A DNA stretch of 64,000 nucleotides from Haliclona indistincta (Eukaryota; Porifera; Demospongiae; Haplosclerida; Chalinidae), in contig OZ024790.1 in the NCBI GenBank assembly GCA_964017065.1, positions 10,118,403 through 10,182,402 of the forward strand. The letters are read 5' to 3'. The translations under genes were made by a program, and so were the position numbers. Below are positions 31,989 to 44,958 of this stretch, piece after piece. Each line of letters opens with the position of its first letter. Position 1 is the first letter of the stretch. Below the pieces are notes generated by a model. It saw only the letters and a program-made list of their open reading frames with translations. It made no database searches and had not been told where the DNA came from.

Positions 31989-34900
31989 TCACCCTGGTGT
32001 TCCTGGAAAAGAACTCCACAGTCCCTGTCCATGATTTGAAATGAGGAAGCAAAGAAGACGCATAAAAATTCTATACAATCTAAGAGATTCAATGTGGAGA
32101 GTTCTCCAATGACAATGGAGCAATTCCTTTAAGCAATCTTTCATTGGTGTCAACAACTAGGAACACAGATTGATAATCATGCAATATTTATTCATGATCG
32201 GCAAGTTATACCTCTTTTCTCTTCGCTACATCAAGAAGTGTCAACCAGAACTTGCCAACTTTTGGTCCATGAGTAGTCCAATCTGCATATACCTATAAAA
32301 ACATTAAAATAGCTGGAATACAATCTTATGCAAATACCTCGTTCAATATTCTCTTTACATCTTCATTCTCTTTACCAGGATAAGAAGGATTGAGGCTATT
32401 TAGAGCAAGCATGACCCTCTGCGTTCTCTCTTCTTCTTGCTCACGAGCTGCCATTGCATCAAAGGCAGCCTCCTGTAAAAAAAACTATCTTAACTGCAAG
32501 TCTCTGAAGCCCATATCGTAGCCGTGTTAATTGGTGTAAATTTCTTACAGTGGAAGACCGCTCATAGAATCCTCGTGGGCGTATTGAGTGCAGAGGAGTC
32601 TGGAAAATCTAAATTTGAGTGATAAAAAAGTCATGGATATATGTAGTTACCATTTTTGATGTCAACGAAGGTGATAAGTTTCCACCAAATTTTTCATCTG
32701 CCTCATACTGACTGAGCAAGTCCACTAGTTCATGCTCTCCCATGCTCTCTAAACCGCTGACAAGACTCCTTCTACCAGAAAAGCAACGAGATCGGCCTAA
32801 AAGCATCAATGAAAACATTAATTCGATCCACTTCCCCAACACTGATCGTTGCAATTTTGAAATTCTGCCTTACCTGTGTAGCTTGCTTGTAATGCTTCGT
32901 TTTGAAGCCTTCTGTACAAAATTTGTGTCTGTGGGTCAGCTGAAGGGTAGATTCTTGTGTAGTCTCCCTATTGCATAACAAAGAATAATTATTAATTTTG
33001 AGCTATTTGCTGTTACCATAAATGTCTCTTCATGCTTTGAGACTTCGCGCTCTTGCCAGATCTGTTTCAATCGCTCTTTCTATAATAGAACACATTTTAA
33101 GTAGAACAATGTGCTGACAATAAATTTATGCTTACCACTTCTTCCATCTTTCTCTCTGTTCTGAGAATGGAATCTTTGTATTCCTGAGAAATCATCAAGT
33201 ATCATGTTGTTTTATAATGACATGTCTAAACTCACTCCCATGAAATCATACTGCTGCCTTGTTCTTGGACTATGGAGTAACCGCCTTTTGGAAGCCATTC
33301 TCTCTGCAATCATTTTCTTTTCTCTCTCAGCAGGTCTGAAAAATCACAGTGTATACAGTTGAGAGTGTTAGAAATCTGTCTACTCACTGTATTCCCACTA
33401 GTCTCAATGCATCGTAAATCACTCCAGTTTTGATATCCAGGTCGAGTTGAGAGTCGATGCCAAAACTTGGTGACCGGTTCACCTGCAACATTAAACCATC
33501 ACATCATGCATGCATGAGCCTGCCTATTAGTGCACGATTTAGGGCAGCTGCTAAGGCTGTGTATGCTTGTTGTTACCTCCAATACCCATGGTTTTCTGTT
33601 CTCATCTAGCAGTATGTCAAATCCAAGAATTTCAAAGCACTGACACTTTCCTCCTATTCTACAGCCTGGCCGACAAGCCATGTATGAGTGCTCAAGATAA
33701 GGCTGAGCCATAATCAATGTTTTGATAATGACATCCTACATATGAAGCAGAATTTTTTAAACAGTAAAAATTTTGTGGCGATAGATTTTAAAATTTGCTC
33801 ACGTGTATTTTTTCCCAGAGTTCTGACACATTGCATCCATTCTGGAGCAGCCATCCATTGAAATACTTCAATGTTCTTAGTAAGGGGAAAATTAAAGTTA
33901 CAGTACCTAATCGACCTCACCTTTTGCTTCCTCGATCAATGCTCTTATCTCTGTCAAAAAATCTGCTGTACTTGTTGATTGAGTAGTTTGTCAGATGCAT
34001 GAAGTGTTCTCCCTGTGATGTAAGCATGATTATAGTAAATGCTTTCAACACAAGAAAGAACTGAACACAATGGTATTTATACACATGCATGGAGAGAAGA
34101 TCTATGAACATGGGATAGAAAGAGCTGAGTAAAGGTGATACATAAAATACATGAAATTAGATGAACACAAATAGAACACAACAGTGATACACATGTCAGC
34201 ACAGTAAAACTCAATAAGTGATAATAATAAATATTATGTTTGAGTGTTATACTTTCATCAAAGCATGCATTGGAATTCTATGAATGAACTTACCAAGTTA
34301 CTATCAGTTGGTGGAGAATAGTGTTTTGTAGACAATCGCACCTGTAAATGATAACATTCGTTCATCAGCAATTTCATGTATACTAACAATCATGCTAATG
34401 CCTGTTTTAGTTTATTTGAATAAAGTGACTTTAAGTTGTGTTGAACATAAATATCATTGCTAAGGCAACCCTAGATTATAATGCTTTAATGTTGTATACA
34501 GTATTCATCGCTTGGTAAAACTCAGTTGTTGGTTATTTGTAGGAAATCAAATGAATATTGCATTTGAAAGCACAAAGAAATTCATGAAAATTGAAAAGTC
34601 AACTGATGTACCCAGCTGTAGACTAGATCTAGACTCTTAGTTTGTATAGCCTCCCTTGACATGATAAACTCACCAGCCCATCTCTGTACACAAAGATTCT
34701 CAGAGGACTGCAAGAGGTCACCAGAACGTAAACTCTGAGGTCAAACTTAAAACCATCAAGAAGAAATGGCTGCAATAAAGAGAATGAATTCAATCACAGA
34801 AGTGTGAATGACATGTGTTTAGTCTATTAAATATCAGCTGATAGTTAATGCATTCTAGGATATGGGAGGAGAATCGGCATGCTCTTGGCATGCACACAAC

Positions 34901-35975
34901 TATGCTAGCTAGTATATCACCATTGAAGAACCGCCTTGATACGCACATACGCTAATGAATACCATAGCAAAGGGTTAAGGTCCATGTGAACGAGCCACAA
35001 ACAGCCAAAATACTCTAACAGGACAAAGTACCTTGTCTAGATATTCTTGAACAACGATGCTCTCTCCATGTGGTATTCTGTCGGCAGATCGAATTAGACT
35101 GATTCTACATAGAAAAATATTGATTCGTACACATATTTATTTATCACATTTATTTTCGTACCCGTTTCCCATTGATGCATTAGGTGGTTTGATAATGTAT
35201 GTGCTTCGTCGTCTCCTTGTCTTGTGCTCTGACATGTATTTGCACAATGCAGAATACTCCGCAGGCAGAACCCAGGAACGTGGAGCTATGTCATATTCCT
35301 CCGGCAGAATCTTTTTCATCCTGAATAAACAAAGTATACTCACAATAAAATGAATGCTTACAGACCGGTCACATTCATTCCCTATCATGAACACGTACAC
35401 CATTCTTATTATCAAGTACAATAACACACTCCTTGTTTTCTTTGTAAATTACTTTTACTACTTACTTACTATTTTACTTACTTTTGAATGTTTCTTGCTA
35501 GACTGTCTTTTCGGCAAATCTCTCCCATTCCAGAGAAATGATTGATGTACTGTGTCAAATAGAAATAGTCAGCCATCATGGTCGATAGTAGCTGCACACT
35601 TTCTCTTTACCTGATACTGCTTCAGCCGCATGTATTGTTCAACTGATATAGAAGTGTCGACCCAATACAACTCACTATAGCATGAACCAAAGTTAGAGTC
35701 CACGACTTGCATTTTAGTTGTGCAGCTTACCAATCATCTGATTCCTCTTCTACTATCTCCATTTCTAACTGCTCGGCTACCAGGCTGACTGTATAGAGAT
35801 CGTGGGATACACGTGCAGGTCGTTGATTGGTAAAATTCTCACCTACGGCGTATCTGGTACCGCTGACGTTGACTCTGACCGGCTGAGGCTTGATCGAGTC
35901 GAGGCCCAGCTCATGATCACTGCTGCTCGGCGACTGAGTTCTCTCCTTTCCACTAACCTGCCTGCTGCTAGCCAT
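31989..35975 (-). CDS. Tubulin tyrosine ligase-like polyglutamylase (TTLL6/13 type)
   Basis: TTLL enzymes ligate glutamate chains onto tubulin tails, mainly in cilia and basal bodies. Twenty exons with agreeing phases give about 688 residues. From the 5' end: 35975-35731, 35674-35611, 35549-35482, 35320-35162, 35104-35032, 34769-34674, 34341-34294, 34012-33921, 33875-33803, 33735-33577, 33482-33388, 33335-33236, 33183-33136, 33079-33017, 32967-32874, 32796-32651, 32608-32549, 32472-32338, 32292-32212, 32156-31989. Family signatures: [55 protein letters not shown] and WVLEVNRSPSF, the ATP-grasp active region. The TTLL6/13 assignment is by motif memory. The last exon is the least certain part. 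An in-frame ATG at 36020 could also start it. Confidence 0.88.
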
Positions 35976-36020
35976 CTTAGATCTAGTCTCACGAAGCTGC
36001 AGACAGGTGCGAAGGAGCAT

Positions 36021-36681
36021 CGTACTGCTGTCTACCTTCGACCAGGAGAGAAACGTTGCATTGTTACGATCAACAATAGGATGGACGCACGTATGAATAC
36101 GCCATAGCTACAGGGGATATTATACCTGAATTCATCGCTGCGACTCAGTGGAGAACTGCCTCAACTGGAAATCGATCGTTGCGATTGGGTGGAGCTAGAC
36201 CGTGCAATTAATTTTGGGTGGAGCTTGTCTAATAAACACCTCGCACACAGCACGAGGTTGAGTCTTAGTGAGTTTAAATAGAAACTTCCCTTCTATCACC
36301 CTTGAAAAGGAAACTGTGCAGGGTCTCTCAGGTCGAGCAAAAATCCACGCCAGACCTGGTCCACCTTTCCCATGTTTGTCCAAGGACAGATTCAAGGAAA
36401 TTAAAGTACAGCATAAGCAACTGTTCCTTGTAACATTCGCCGCTACAGTAAAACAGATTGTCCGTTCCGCATGTCAACATCTACGGTGTATTTGGTCATT
36501 CAATGTAAACTATGGTAAACTACCATTACATACGAACACTACCTGTGTTGTATCAGTCAAAACATACTGCATAAATAATTGATACAAAATGTCAAAAACA
36601 CAATCTCTCATGTGTACTGAATAAGATCTGAAAATGAAATCATTAATTTAAGTGATACACGAACTCCCATACACACATAGA
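36021..36681. other. Intergenic region TTLL / PH gene
   Basis: It should hold the TTLL promoter and the PH-gene 3' UTR. A small ACCTCGCACACAGCACGAGGT hairpin lies near 36238. No gene is seen. Confidence 0.45.
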
Positions 36682-37638
36682 CTAATGTATTTGCAATAGA
36701 GAAAGGGGAATATCGAATTCTTGCATTAGCTCAATCAATTCATCGTCTGCACCTTCAACAAGTTCGCCCAAGTCAGAAGCAGTAACAGGTGGACTTTGCG
36801 CCGGTCTTGCATCAACATGGTTGTTGCTGGACGACCCACTGTCCGTTAAACCGGAATCCACTATAAGACGAGTCATGTAGTCTTTGAAAGAGCCGAGACC
36901 TCTTCTCGCAATGGAAGGGGTCGATCCTTTACTGCTTTCTCCACTGCTGGTACCACTGCTTTCACACAATATCGGCTGTTCAAGTCTCTTGCAAAACATC
37001 ACTCGGATAACTGGCTGTATACTGTTAGTTTCGGTGCCCGACTGAGCCGAACTGCGATATACTTTCTCAGGATTCCAGCCATACTGGGCAAAAATGGTGA
37101 GAACTGCTTGTAAGGGAACTTCACGATCGCAGAACCAGCCTAGATTGTCTCTATGCTTCTTCTCTGGACCGACTCGTTGTGAAAGAGAGGCTAGTATGTT
37201 GTACTGGACATCTCCACTGATTCTAATCCCTGAGGTTAGAAAGATCTCTGCCGTTGCGTACTTGGCAAGGCTGTTCTGTTTTGTTTCTGTATCGACCACT
37301 GCAGTTTTCATAGCTGCATACCAATCGTTCAGAATGTCCTCTGTGTCTGCCGCGAGATAGTAAACTTTCTTGCTGTTTCCCTTTGAGCCGACGATAGTGA
37401 CGCAAAATCGTTTACCCGAGTGCTCGCCAATCCTAGAAATGTCTACAGCTTCTGATAAACTGAGCGATCCTAAAGAATTCTTGTCTTCTTTGCGATTGAA
37501 GTAGAACATCTGATCGCCGCAGAGTCTGAAATATCTGTTTTGCCACTTGCTCCTTGCTGCCCCTCCCTCTTTGAAGAGCCAGCCCTCCTTGATGGTCGGA
37601 CCGGCGCTCTCAAAACTCTCTGGAGCCTTTGCGGACAT
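36682..37638 (-). CDS. PH-domain protein
   Basis: A single-exon gene for 318 residues. A pleckstrin-homology domain lies at about residues 15-117 (IKEGWLFKEGG, KWQNRYFRLCGDQMFYF, then the C-terminal WYAAM helix). PH domains usually bind phosphoinositides or proteins at membranes. A second globular part (about 125-225) contains an LGWFCDREVPLQAVLTIF segment I do not recognise. A Ser/Gly-rich linker and an acidic helical end follow. The start is the first ATG, shortly before the PH domain. It is divergent to the receptor PTP with a 314-bp gap. Confidence 0.88.
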   Translation of the reverse strand: MSAKAPESFESAGPTIKEGWLFKEGGAARSKWQNRYFRLCGDQMFYFNRKEDKNSLGSLSLSEAVDISRIGEHSGKRFCVTIVGSKGNSKKVYYLAADTEDILNDWYAAMKTAVVDTETKQNSLAKYATAEIFLTSGIRISGDVQYNILASLSQRVGPEKKHRDNLGWFCDREVPLQAVLTIFAQYGWNPEKVYRSSAQSGTETNSIQPVIRVMFCKRLEQPILCESSGTSSGESSKGSTPSIARRGLGSFKDYMTRLIVDSGLTDSGSSSNNHVDARPAQSPPVTASDLGELVEGADDELIELMQEFDIPLSLLQIH

Positions 37639-37952
37639 CCTGAGAGTGTCCGGAGAGTTGAGTTGTTTTCTCTAATGGATCGCAGCAGGTTGTCGGAGAC
37701 AAGACAGTGATCACTGTTGTGTTTATAGAGTTGTTTGGCCTCGTTCCTATATCCGGGGTGGGGCTTGTGGGTTAAGATTAATAGTCTATGAATATTAAAC
37801 AGGTCTTACAACAGCGCTGTGGTCGATTGAGGAGCAGTTTTATCCCTGGCCTCGTTCAGACCGTGTGTTTAGACGGCTAGATACTCCTTGAAAACTCTTT
37901 CAACCACCCACGCCGTCTTCCAGGCTCCAAGTCGCCAGAATCTGCTGCAAGG
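37639..37952. promoter_or_regulatory. Shared promoter gap PH gene / receptor PTP
   Basis: The 314 bp between two divergent starts must hold both promoters. No specific element is recognised. Confidence 0.4.
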
Positions 37953-40570
37953 ATGCGCGGCAGCTGGTACCCCACGAGGGAGCTCCTGGTCCTATCCCTC
38001 GTGGGATTATTCATTTGTTCTATCTCAGGTAAGCTAACTTCTGTGTTTATTTAAATCCTAACCGTCTTCTGTTGTTCCGATACACGCCACTAGTATGTAG
38101 AGCACCTTGTAGCGTACTAGAAAGGTTTACTGACAATTTTTACCCCTAAAAGATTATATATGTAGTTTGCTAAATATCCGCTAAATGCAGCTTGAAATGG
38201 GGAGTTGAGGTTTAAAGTAGGTTACTGTTGTTTGAGAAAATATGTTTCCTGTATTATGAGTCTTGGCTTACATACTGTAGAATGAACAGCATTAGTTGCA
38301 TGTACAGCATTTCTTACCGAGAGTCCAACATGAAGGACATGACTGGTTACAGCAAGAGGACAACAGGCCTAGCATTCCACGCTCCCCCGGCACAGCTTTT
38401 GCATGTCTTTCATTTTTGAAGCCAGCGTATTATCACCTGTTTCTAGCTAATGATTTACTAATCACCACGTAACTGGGCAATGTAGGGCTTTGTGCTGAGT
38501 TGGTACAGCCGCTTCCATATTAAGACCCTCTGAGTGATTGTACATCCTTACTGCCCAGGTGACAAACTGGTGCCTAATTTGGCTCTAGACAATTATGTCT
38601 GAGTAAACCATTACAAAATGTTTGCCTTAACTGTGTATCTATCTATACTATTATACTAGCTGGTGTAGAAGCAGGACGGATTAGATTTGTATTGAGATGA
38701 TGCGTGTACACGAACTTTTATTGTCGGGTCTAAAAATACAGTAATAACTTGCTTTTTATGTGCTGTGCATACACTGACATTTTAGGTTTTGAGCAAGCTT
38801 TGTGTTGTTTTTTAACTGGTAAACTTGGTACAAGGAGTTTTCAGTTTTTTTCAGGTACATGCAGATGTGAGCTAAAGATCCTGTGTGCATACGAGAGGTA
38901 TATTCTGTACTCTCTTAGTCATAGGCTAAGATATGCTTGTTAGCTTGATCTTCTGCGTGCTGCTTTAACTGTCTCATTGGCTGCTGCATAGATCGTGCAG
39001 ATATACAGTCTTACCACCTTGTTAAGATGCTGACACATTGGTAGACCCAGTGTGCTGTCCCACGAGCTAGCTAGCTAGGTGGTTGCACAGCAAAAGAATA
39101 CATGTACAATGTTATCGAAATGGTTATCATCCATTGTTATCTTCAGTCCTTGAGCAGGTGTCCCGTCATTCTGATATAGTTACAAACTCTGCTCAGTGCA
39201 TTCATAACTTCTATTCATACAATTATCTCTTGTTCTTGAGACTCGTCCAATCATAGACATTCTTTTCAGCTTGATTACAATACCAGCGATTGTGCTCCAC
39301 TTTGAGAGACGGCGTAAACACGTCGCACATTTGAACACACAGTATCCATTAGTTCCAATTTAATCTTAGTCCAGTGACTGTGCCCGATTTGAACGTAAGT
39401 TTGTTACAATTGTGTAGTCTTGGTAATTGAGTAATTAGTTTGGTGTGGGCGAGCTCTGTAGTAGTCTGTTATCGTGAGGGTTAAGATATTAATTTTAGAG
39501 GTTTGAAATTTGTGCGCTAAAATTCGAAGTTCCTTATGACAATCCACCGCAAAACACGGACGTATGGATGTAGTGGTTGGGTTGAAGAATTTGCCCTTTT
39601 GTATCATTTTCCCATTCTTGGATGTGACCTACATGTATAATTACATGTATGTAGCCATCAGCTGGTGTTTGAGGCATGTATCTGAAGTGAAAGATATGTT
39701 CGCAGGTTGTATGAATCTCACCACTAATTGTGCTAGTAGATGTTAGCTAAGTAGCACTGGACCTAGTGTCGTAACTAACCACAATGTGGTGTGCCCTGTT
39801 GGTACTATGTACTGCTGTTGGTGCTGTTGGTGTGAGATTCAGATTGAGGAGGAAGCAGGCATGTGTGTCTACTCATGATGCATCCTGCATGTTGCTATTG
39901 TGTGTATAACAGCTAAGTATCATCATCACCTGTGATGTTGCAGGAAGGGGTCATAATGCACGTGACATCTAGTTCCTTCTTGGACAATAACATCTTTTAA
40001 CATCACAGTGCTTGTGTACTTGCCGTTATACAGCGGTTTGCGAAGTTCTTGCATAGTAGCGTCAAAAGCAAAAGTTTGACATTGACCAATCGAACACATG
40101 AATAATTGAGTACACATGACTAGGAGTGAATTTGATTGGTCAACGTTGACTTCCACTTTTGAGCATGTAGATCTGCTCTGTTGGTGCCTGAGTATTGGTT
40201 CTTCAGGGGGCGAGGGTTAGTTGTGAGCTGGCTGCTATGTCAGCTCCATACTGTCTATTAGGATAGTGCATAAAAAGCGTTGTGCATAGTCTACACTTGA
40301 GTGGTTTAGGTGGGGCAAAAAGTGATTGTTTTTACTGAAAATGTAAATGTATTGTTATAGCTAAAATGTATTGTTGCAGCTAAAATGATTGAGGTTCGTA
40401 GGCTGGGTAAATATTGATAAGCAACATTATGTACACTGTAGTACTGTTGTTGGTTTTGCTGCTGGAATGGTATGTCCCTGTTACTACAACTGACTCATGG
40501 CTGCTTATACTTGCTAGTAATAATTTTACACAATTCTTTAGCACATGCACATAACCTATTCATTTCTCTC

Positions 40571-40648
<78 letters not shown>

Positions 40649-43600
40649 CCTCTCTCTCTCCTCCCCTTCCTTCCGTCCCTCCCTCCTTCCCTCTCTCCCT
40701 CCCTCCCTTCCTCCCTCCCTTCCTCCCTCTCTCTCCCTCTCTCTCCCCTCTCTTCCCTTCCCTCCCTCCCTCCCTCCCTCTCCCTCCCTCTCCCTCCCTT
40801 TCTCCCTCCCTCTCTCCCAGTTAATGGAGCTTTCATATTTCAATCCACCACTGGCGATATTCTACCATCAGACGTATTTGTTGGCAGAGCAAGCGATGTT
40901 GTCATTGAGGTTCAATGTCTCTTTAACTCCAGTACAATAACTGTTCCTGGTAGCTGGAATTTTACGAATCAGACCAGTGTGCCTGAACCATTGAGCCCAT
41001 TTCACAGAATATCACAGAATATCAGTTCTGGACTTCTAAGAATATTTCCGGTTGATTTAATCCAGGAGAACGGTATATTTATTTGTTTTGTTGAGACAAG
41101 AAAACGAACACTCAATCTCTCTCTGGGTGAGTCCGGGAGCTCATGAACACCATAAACTGTATATCGCTCTCTCGAAATGTGCGGTAAATTTTACAGTCCC
41201 TTTGCACGCACTGGGGCTTGTGTGCACATAAATAAATATGCCAGTTTACTTTATGATCTCACTTGAAATTGTACAAGTCTTTTATCAGACATAAAACAGG
41301 CTCTGTTATCGAGTGTTTAAATATACCTAGTACATGTTGTATTACAGGAAGAGAAAGACCTTTCTACAAGCCTGCTACAAGCCTTTCATTTTCTTCTGCT
41401 ACTAGCCGACTAGCAAGCTTACAGTATTTGTAAGCTTTATACAAACAGCTACAGCGGTTTTCACGCTTCTTGCAAAATTTGATTCGTGAAGCGTGAACCG
41501 TACATTATCGGCAATAAAACGGTGTCCAAGCGCTGTAGTACTGAATCTCATCGATGCAATGCATATAAAGAGACTTGTCATATGCATTGCATCAGTACTA
41601 CTGCGTGTGGATCCAATTTTATTGCTGATAATGTACAGTTCACGATTTATGAATCAAATCGAGTGTTTAAATATACCTAGTACAAGTTGTATTACAGGAA
41701 GAGAAAAACCTTTCTACAAGCTTTCTTCTGCTACTAGCTGACTAGCAAGTATACAGTATTTGTAAGCACAAACAGCTAAACCCCTTCTCTCTTAGAAAAG
41801 GGGGGTCTCCACACATGTATATAGCATGTACACTTGTAAAGACATACTCTACCACATTGTACTGTTCTTGTCTGGGAACAATAGTGGGGTATTTCCTAAC
41901 ATGTGTTCCCTGGTGTGTTTGTTTAGTGTCTGTGTGTACTAGTGCACTGCCAAGTCTGTTTGTAGCTGAGAATTATGAGACCCTACTAACTGCCAGCATG
42001 TCTGGTTATAGGGTGGTTCTGCATGTGCCCAGTTTTCAACTCCCTGTCTGAAAATGTCTAACATCCTNNNNNNNNNNNNNNNNNNNNNNNNNNNNNNNNN
42101 NNNNNNNNNNNNNNNNNNNNNNNNNNNNNNNNNNNNNNNNNNNNNNNNNNNNNNNNNNNNNNNNNNNNNNNNNNNNNNNNNNNNNNNNNNNNNNNNNNNN
42201 NNNNNNNNNNNNNNNNNNNNNNNNNNNNNNNNNNNNNNNNNNNNNNNNNNNNNNNNNNNNNNNNNNNTTGTCAAGCGTCAGTCGAATGGTGACCGTCAGT
42301 TTTCTGTGTTCAGAATTGGTCAGACCGAGATATCAGTCATTAACTTCCGCAAGGAACTTGCTGTACTAACTACCAAAGATCCAGAGACCGACATTTGCCC
42401 ACTTCAAAGAGAGTTCGATGTAAGTTTCATAAAAATATGTTTTCTGGTTACAAGCTGTAATTTTCTCCTTCAGCGGTTGAACAGTTATGATTTCCCAAAT
42501 CCTTCAGAATTTGGTACCGCCACACTTTCTCTCAATGCTTCAAAGAACAGATATCCCGATATATTACCATGTGAGCTCGTGACCTTTGAACTTCAACCTT
42601 TGAACCTACTGTGACCTTTCTCCTTTAGACGAGGCGTACAGAGTTAAGCTGCATCTTCAACCAGGTGTACTGGGTTCTGACTACATCAATGCAAGCTCAG
42701 TGGATGTGAGTTATAATCTTCTCAAAATAATGCACATTTTGCTTCAATAGCTTCATTTTGTTCAACGTGGTGAAATTGCTTCAATTTTCCGTAACAAAAA
42801 TACCTCATAGCGGGAAATTTTCTTGAATGCGCGAGAGAGCATTTCGCGAATAATATTTCCGCGATTCAGCGCTATTGCCCTATCTTTGTCAACAAAAACA
42901 AGACATTTACTGATAATATTTTCGCGAATAGCCTGTAATTTGCAAAAATTTTCCGCTATACGGTAGCACTTACATGTATACAAGAATGAGCTTGAACATC
43001 TATAAGCACGATGAATTAACACCTAACAGATATGTGAATTGTCTGTAGTATTGCACGACATTAGGTTTTGTCTTGTGTTGTTTTCTACAGGGTTATTTGC
43101 GATGTAATCAGTTCATTATAACACAAGGTCCTCTCAAGACTACAGTGGATGACTTCTGGAGAATGGTATGGGAGCATAGAGTGTCAGCCATTGTGATGCT
43201 GTGCAAGCTGGAAGAGAAGGGAAAGGTACGAGAAAGAGAGGGAGAGAGAGAGGGGGAGAGGAGGGAGGGAGAGGAGAGAGAGTGGGAGGGAGAGAGAGGA
43301 ATTAAGGGAGAAAGAGAGAGAGGAGGAAGGGAAGCGACTGCTTACATTGATAAACAGCATTACTATTCGTGTGACAGGTTTTAGTACAGTCTTGGATTTA
43401 ATGTTCATAATAAATTATAATTATTGTGGATAATAATTGTTATGAGCTGGTGTGACTACTATTTATTATCTCATCCACAGGAGCAGAGTGCTCGTTACTG
43501 GCCCTCTGACAAGATGGTGCAATATGGTGACATGTTTGTAGAAACCATCAATGAAACAGACACGAAGTTCTACACAATCAGAGAGTTTAGACTCACTCAC

Positions 43601-44958
43601 TCCAAGGTGAACCTATACGCATGACTGGGATAAATACATTGTACAATAAAATTAAATGTCATTGTTGCTGTATTTGTAAACCTTACTACTTCACTTATCG
43701 AGCCTTACTAACATTGCTGGTCTTGAAAGGGTTATAGTTTTTTTTTAATTTGAAATCTGACAAAAATTACGACTTTCGTTGCTTTTCTATTTCTTTAGCA
43801 AAGTGACACACGGTTGTTGAAGCAGTTCCACTACACAGAGTGGTCGGAGGACCACCCACCCTCCTCCTCCACCTCCATCATTAACATGATCAATCTAGTA
43901 CAAAAGGCTCACCATCAGTATGGAGGTGGACCTGTTGTTGTGCATGACAGGTTAGTACAGTTACACAACTAGATCAGAACATACTACGCACACTAGTACC
44001 AAGCATAATGTGTAGCTAAAGTCTGCCTTTAGGTTTTGAAGCAGATTCATTAAAGTTGATTAGTTTTAATTACGCCCTCCCTCCTTCTCTCTCTCTCCCT
44101 CCCTCCTCTCTCTCTCTCTCTCTCTCTCTCTCCCACCCACTCCCTACTCTCTATCTCCCTCTCTATCTCCCTCTCCCTCTCTCTCTCACTCTCTCATTCT
44201 CACTTTTTCTCTCCTCTCTCTCTCTTTCTCTCTCTCCCTCCCTCCTTCTCTCTCTCTCCCTCTCTCTCGTTCTCTCCCTCCCTCCTCTCTCTCCCCCTAC
44301 CTCCTCTCTCTCCCCCCTCTCTCTCTCCTACAGTTCCAGTATAGGTCGTGCTGGCTGTTTCTGTGTCACTAACATTCTACTAGAACGGCTCAAAGTTGAG
44401 GGAATGATTGATGTCTTCTTCACAATTCACGCACTACGCCGCAAGCACCCAGGAATTGTAGCCACTTACGTGAGTACCATTATCATAGAACATGCATTGA
44501 CATAGATAAGGTATTGTTGCAATGTAGCAACTACTAACTTTCATGCAAATAATTTCATGAGGTTAAATTTTTTTAAATTCTACCGGTCTACTGGAACGAA
44601 ATTTTGTACATAGGAAATTTAGCCTAGCACTTTGTGGTAGAATAGCACGTGCTTTGTGAGAGCTTACAATGGGAACACTACCAGTGGTATGTGATCAGGG
44701 TCGTTGGCTATCAAATGCAGAGGGAGTTTTATCTGGGATTATTTCAAGAAATGGCGTCCAGGTGTGGTTTGCTTGGGTGACTATGATCGAAACTTTAACT
44801 CGTGAAATTCGTGTTCAAAACGAAAATAACCTCACCAGTATGGTATAGATCATGTTACATTGTCTCTTCTTACTCACACACAGGACCAGTATCTGTTCAG
44901 TTTCAACACTGTAGTGGAGTTCCTGGACTCTTTCGACCAATACGCAAACTTTGACTGA
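37953..44958 (+). CDS. Receptor-type protein tyrosine phosphatase, catalytically altered (contains a gap)
   Basis: Exon 1 (37953-38028) encodes a signal peptide. Exon 2 (40821-41126) encodes an extracellular segment with N-glycosylation sites. A 200-N gap (42068-42267) follows. PTP-domain exons: 42268-42419, 42474-42570, 42629-42705, 43091-43225, 43481-43606, 43799-43950, 44334-44469, 44884-44958. Phases agree. Fold motifs are kept: NASKNRYPDILP, DYINASSVDGY, FIITQGPL and DFWRMVWE. The signature HC-x5-R reads HD-SSSIG-R, so the nucleophile Cys is Asp, and the WPD acid loop reads WSE. It should be inactive as a phosphatase. Vertebrate PTPRG/PTPRZ second domains show the same HD change. Membrane segment and other exons are likely in or near the gap. 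The link between exons 1-2 and the PTP part rests on strand, order and phase. Confidence 0.8.
38029..40562 (+). other. Long first intron of the receptor PTP
   Basis: About 2.5 kb before the pyrimidine run. No exon, RNA gene or strong repeat could be supported. It is far longer than most introns in the window, so an unrecognised exon is possible. Confidence 0.4.
40563..40818 (+). repeat. (TC)n/(TCCC)n tract fused to a 3' splice site
   Basis: About 250 bp of almost pure pyrimidine ends in the CAG acceptor of PTP exon 2 at 40821. Frames through it are products of the repeat. Confidence 0.92.
41127..42067 (+). repeat. Intron with nested direct and inverted repeats
   Basis: Direct copies of about 120-140 bp (about 41310-41450 and 41658-41780, sharing CGAGTGTTTAAATATACC) flank an inverted repeat (41478-41655) whose arms carry GTACATTATCGGCAATAAAA and its complement. 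Another possible exon (about 41925-42054, FVAENYETLLTASMSGYRVV) follows a TTTAG acceptor in the right phase, but its donor is not visible before the gap. Confidence 0.65.
42068..42267. other. Assembly gap of 200 N
   Basis: Exactly 200 N inside the PTP gene. A round number suggests a default gap size, so the true distance is unknown. Confidence 0.98.
44077..44330 (+). repeat. Pyrimidine microsatellite fused to a 3' splice site
   Basis: About 250 bp of TC/TCCC units run into CTACAG, the acceptor of the PTP exon that carries the altered signature motif. Confidence 0.92.
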
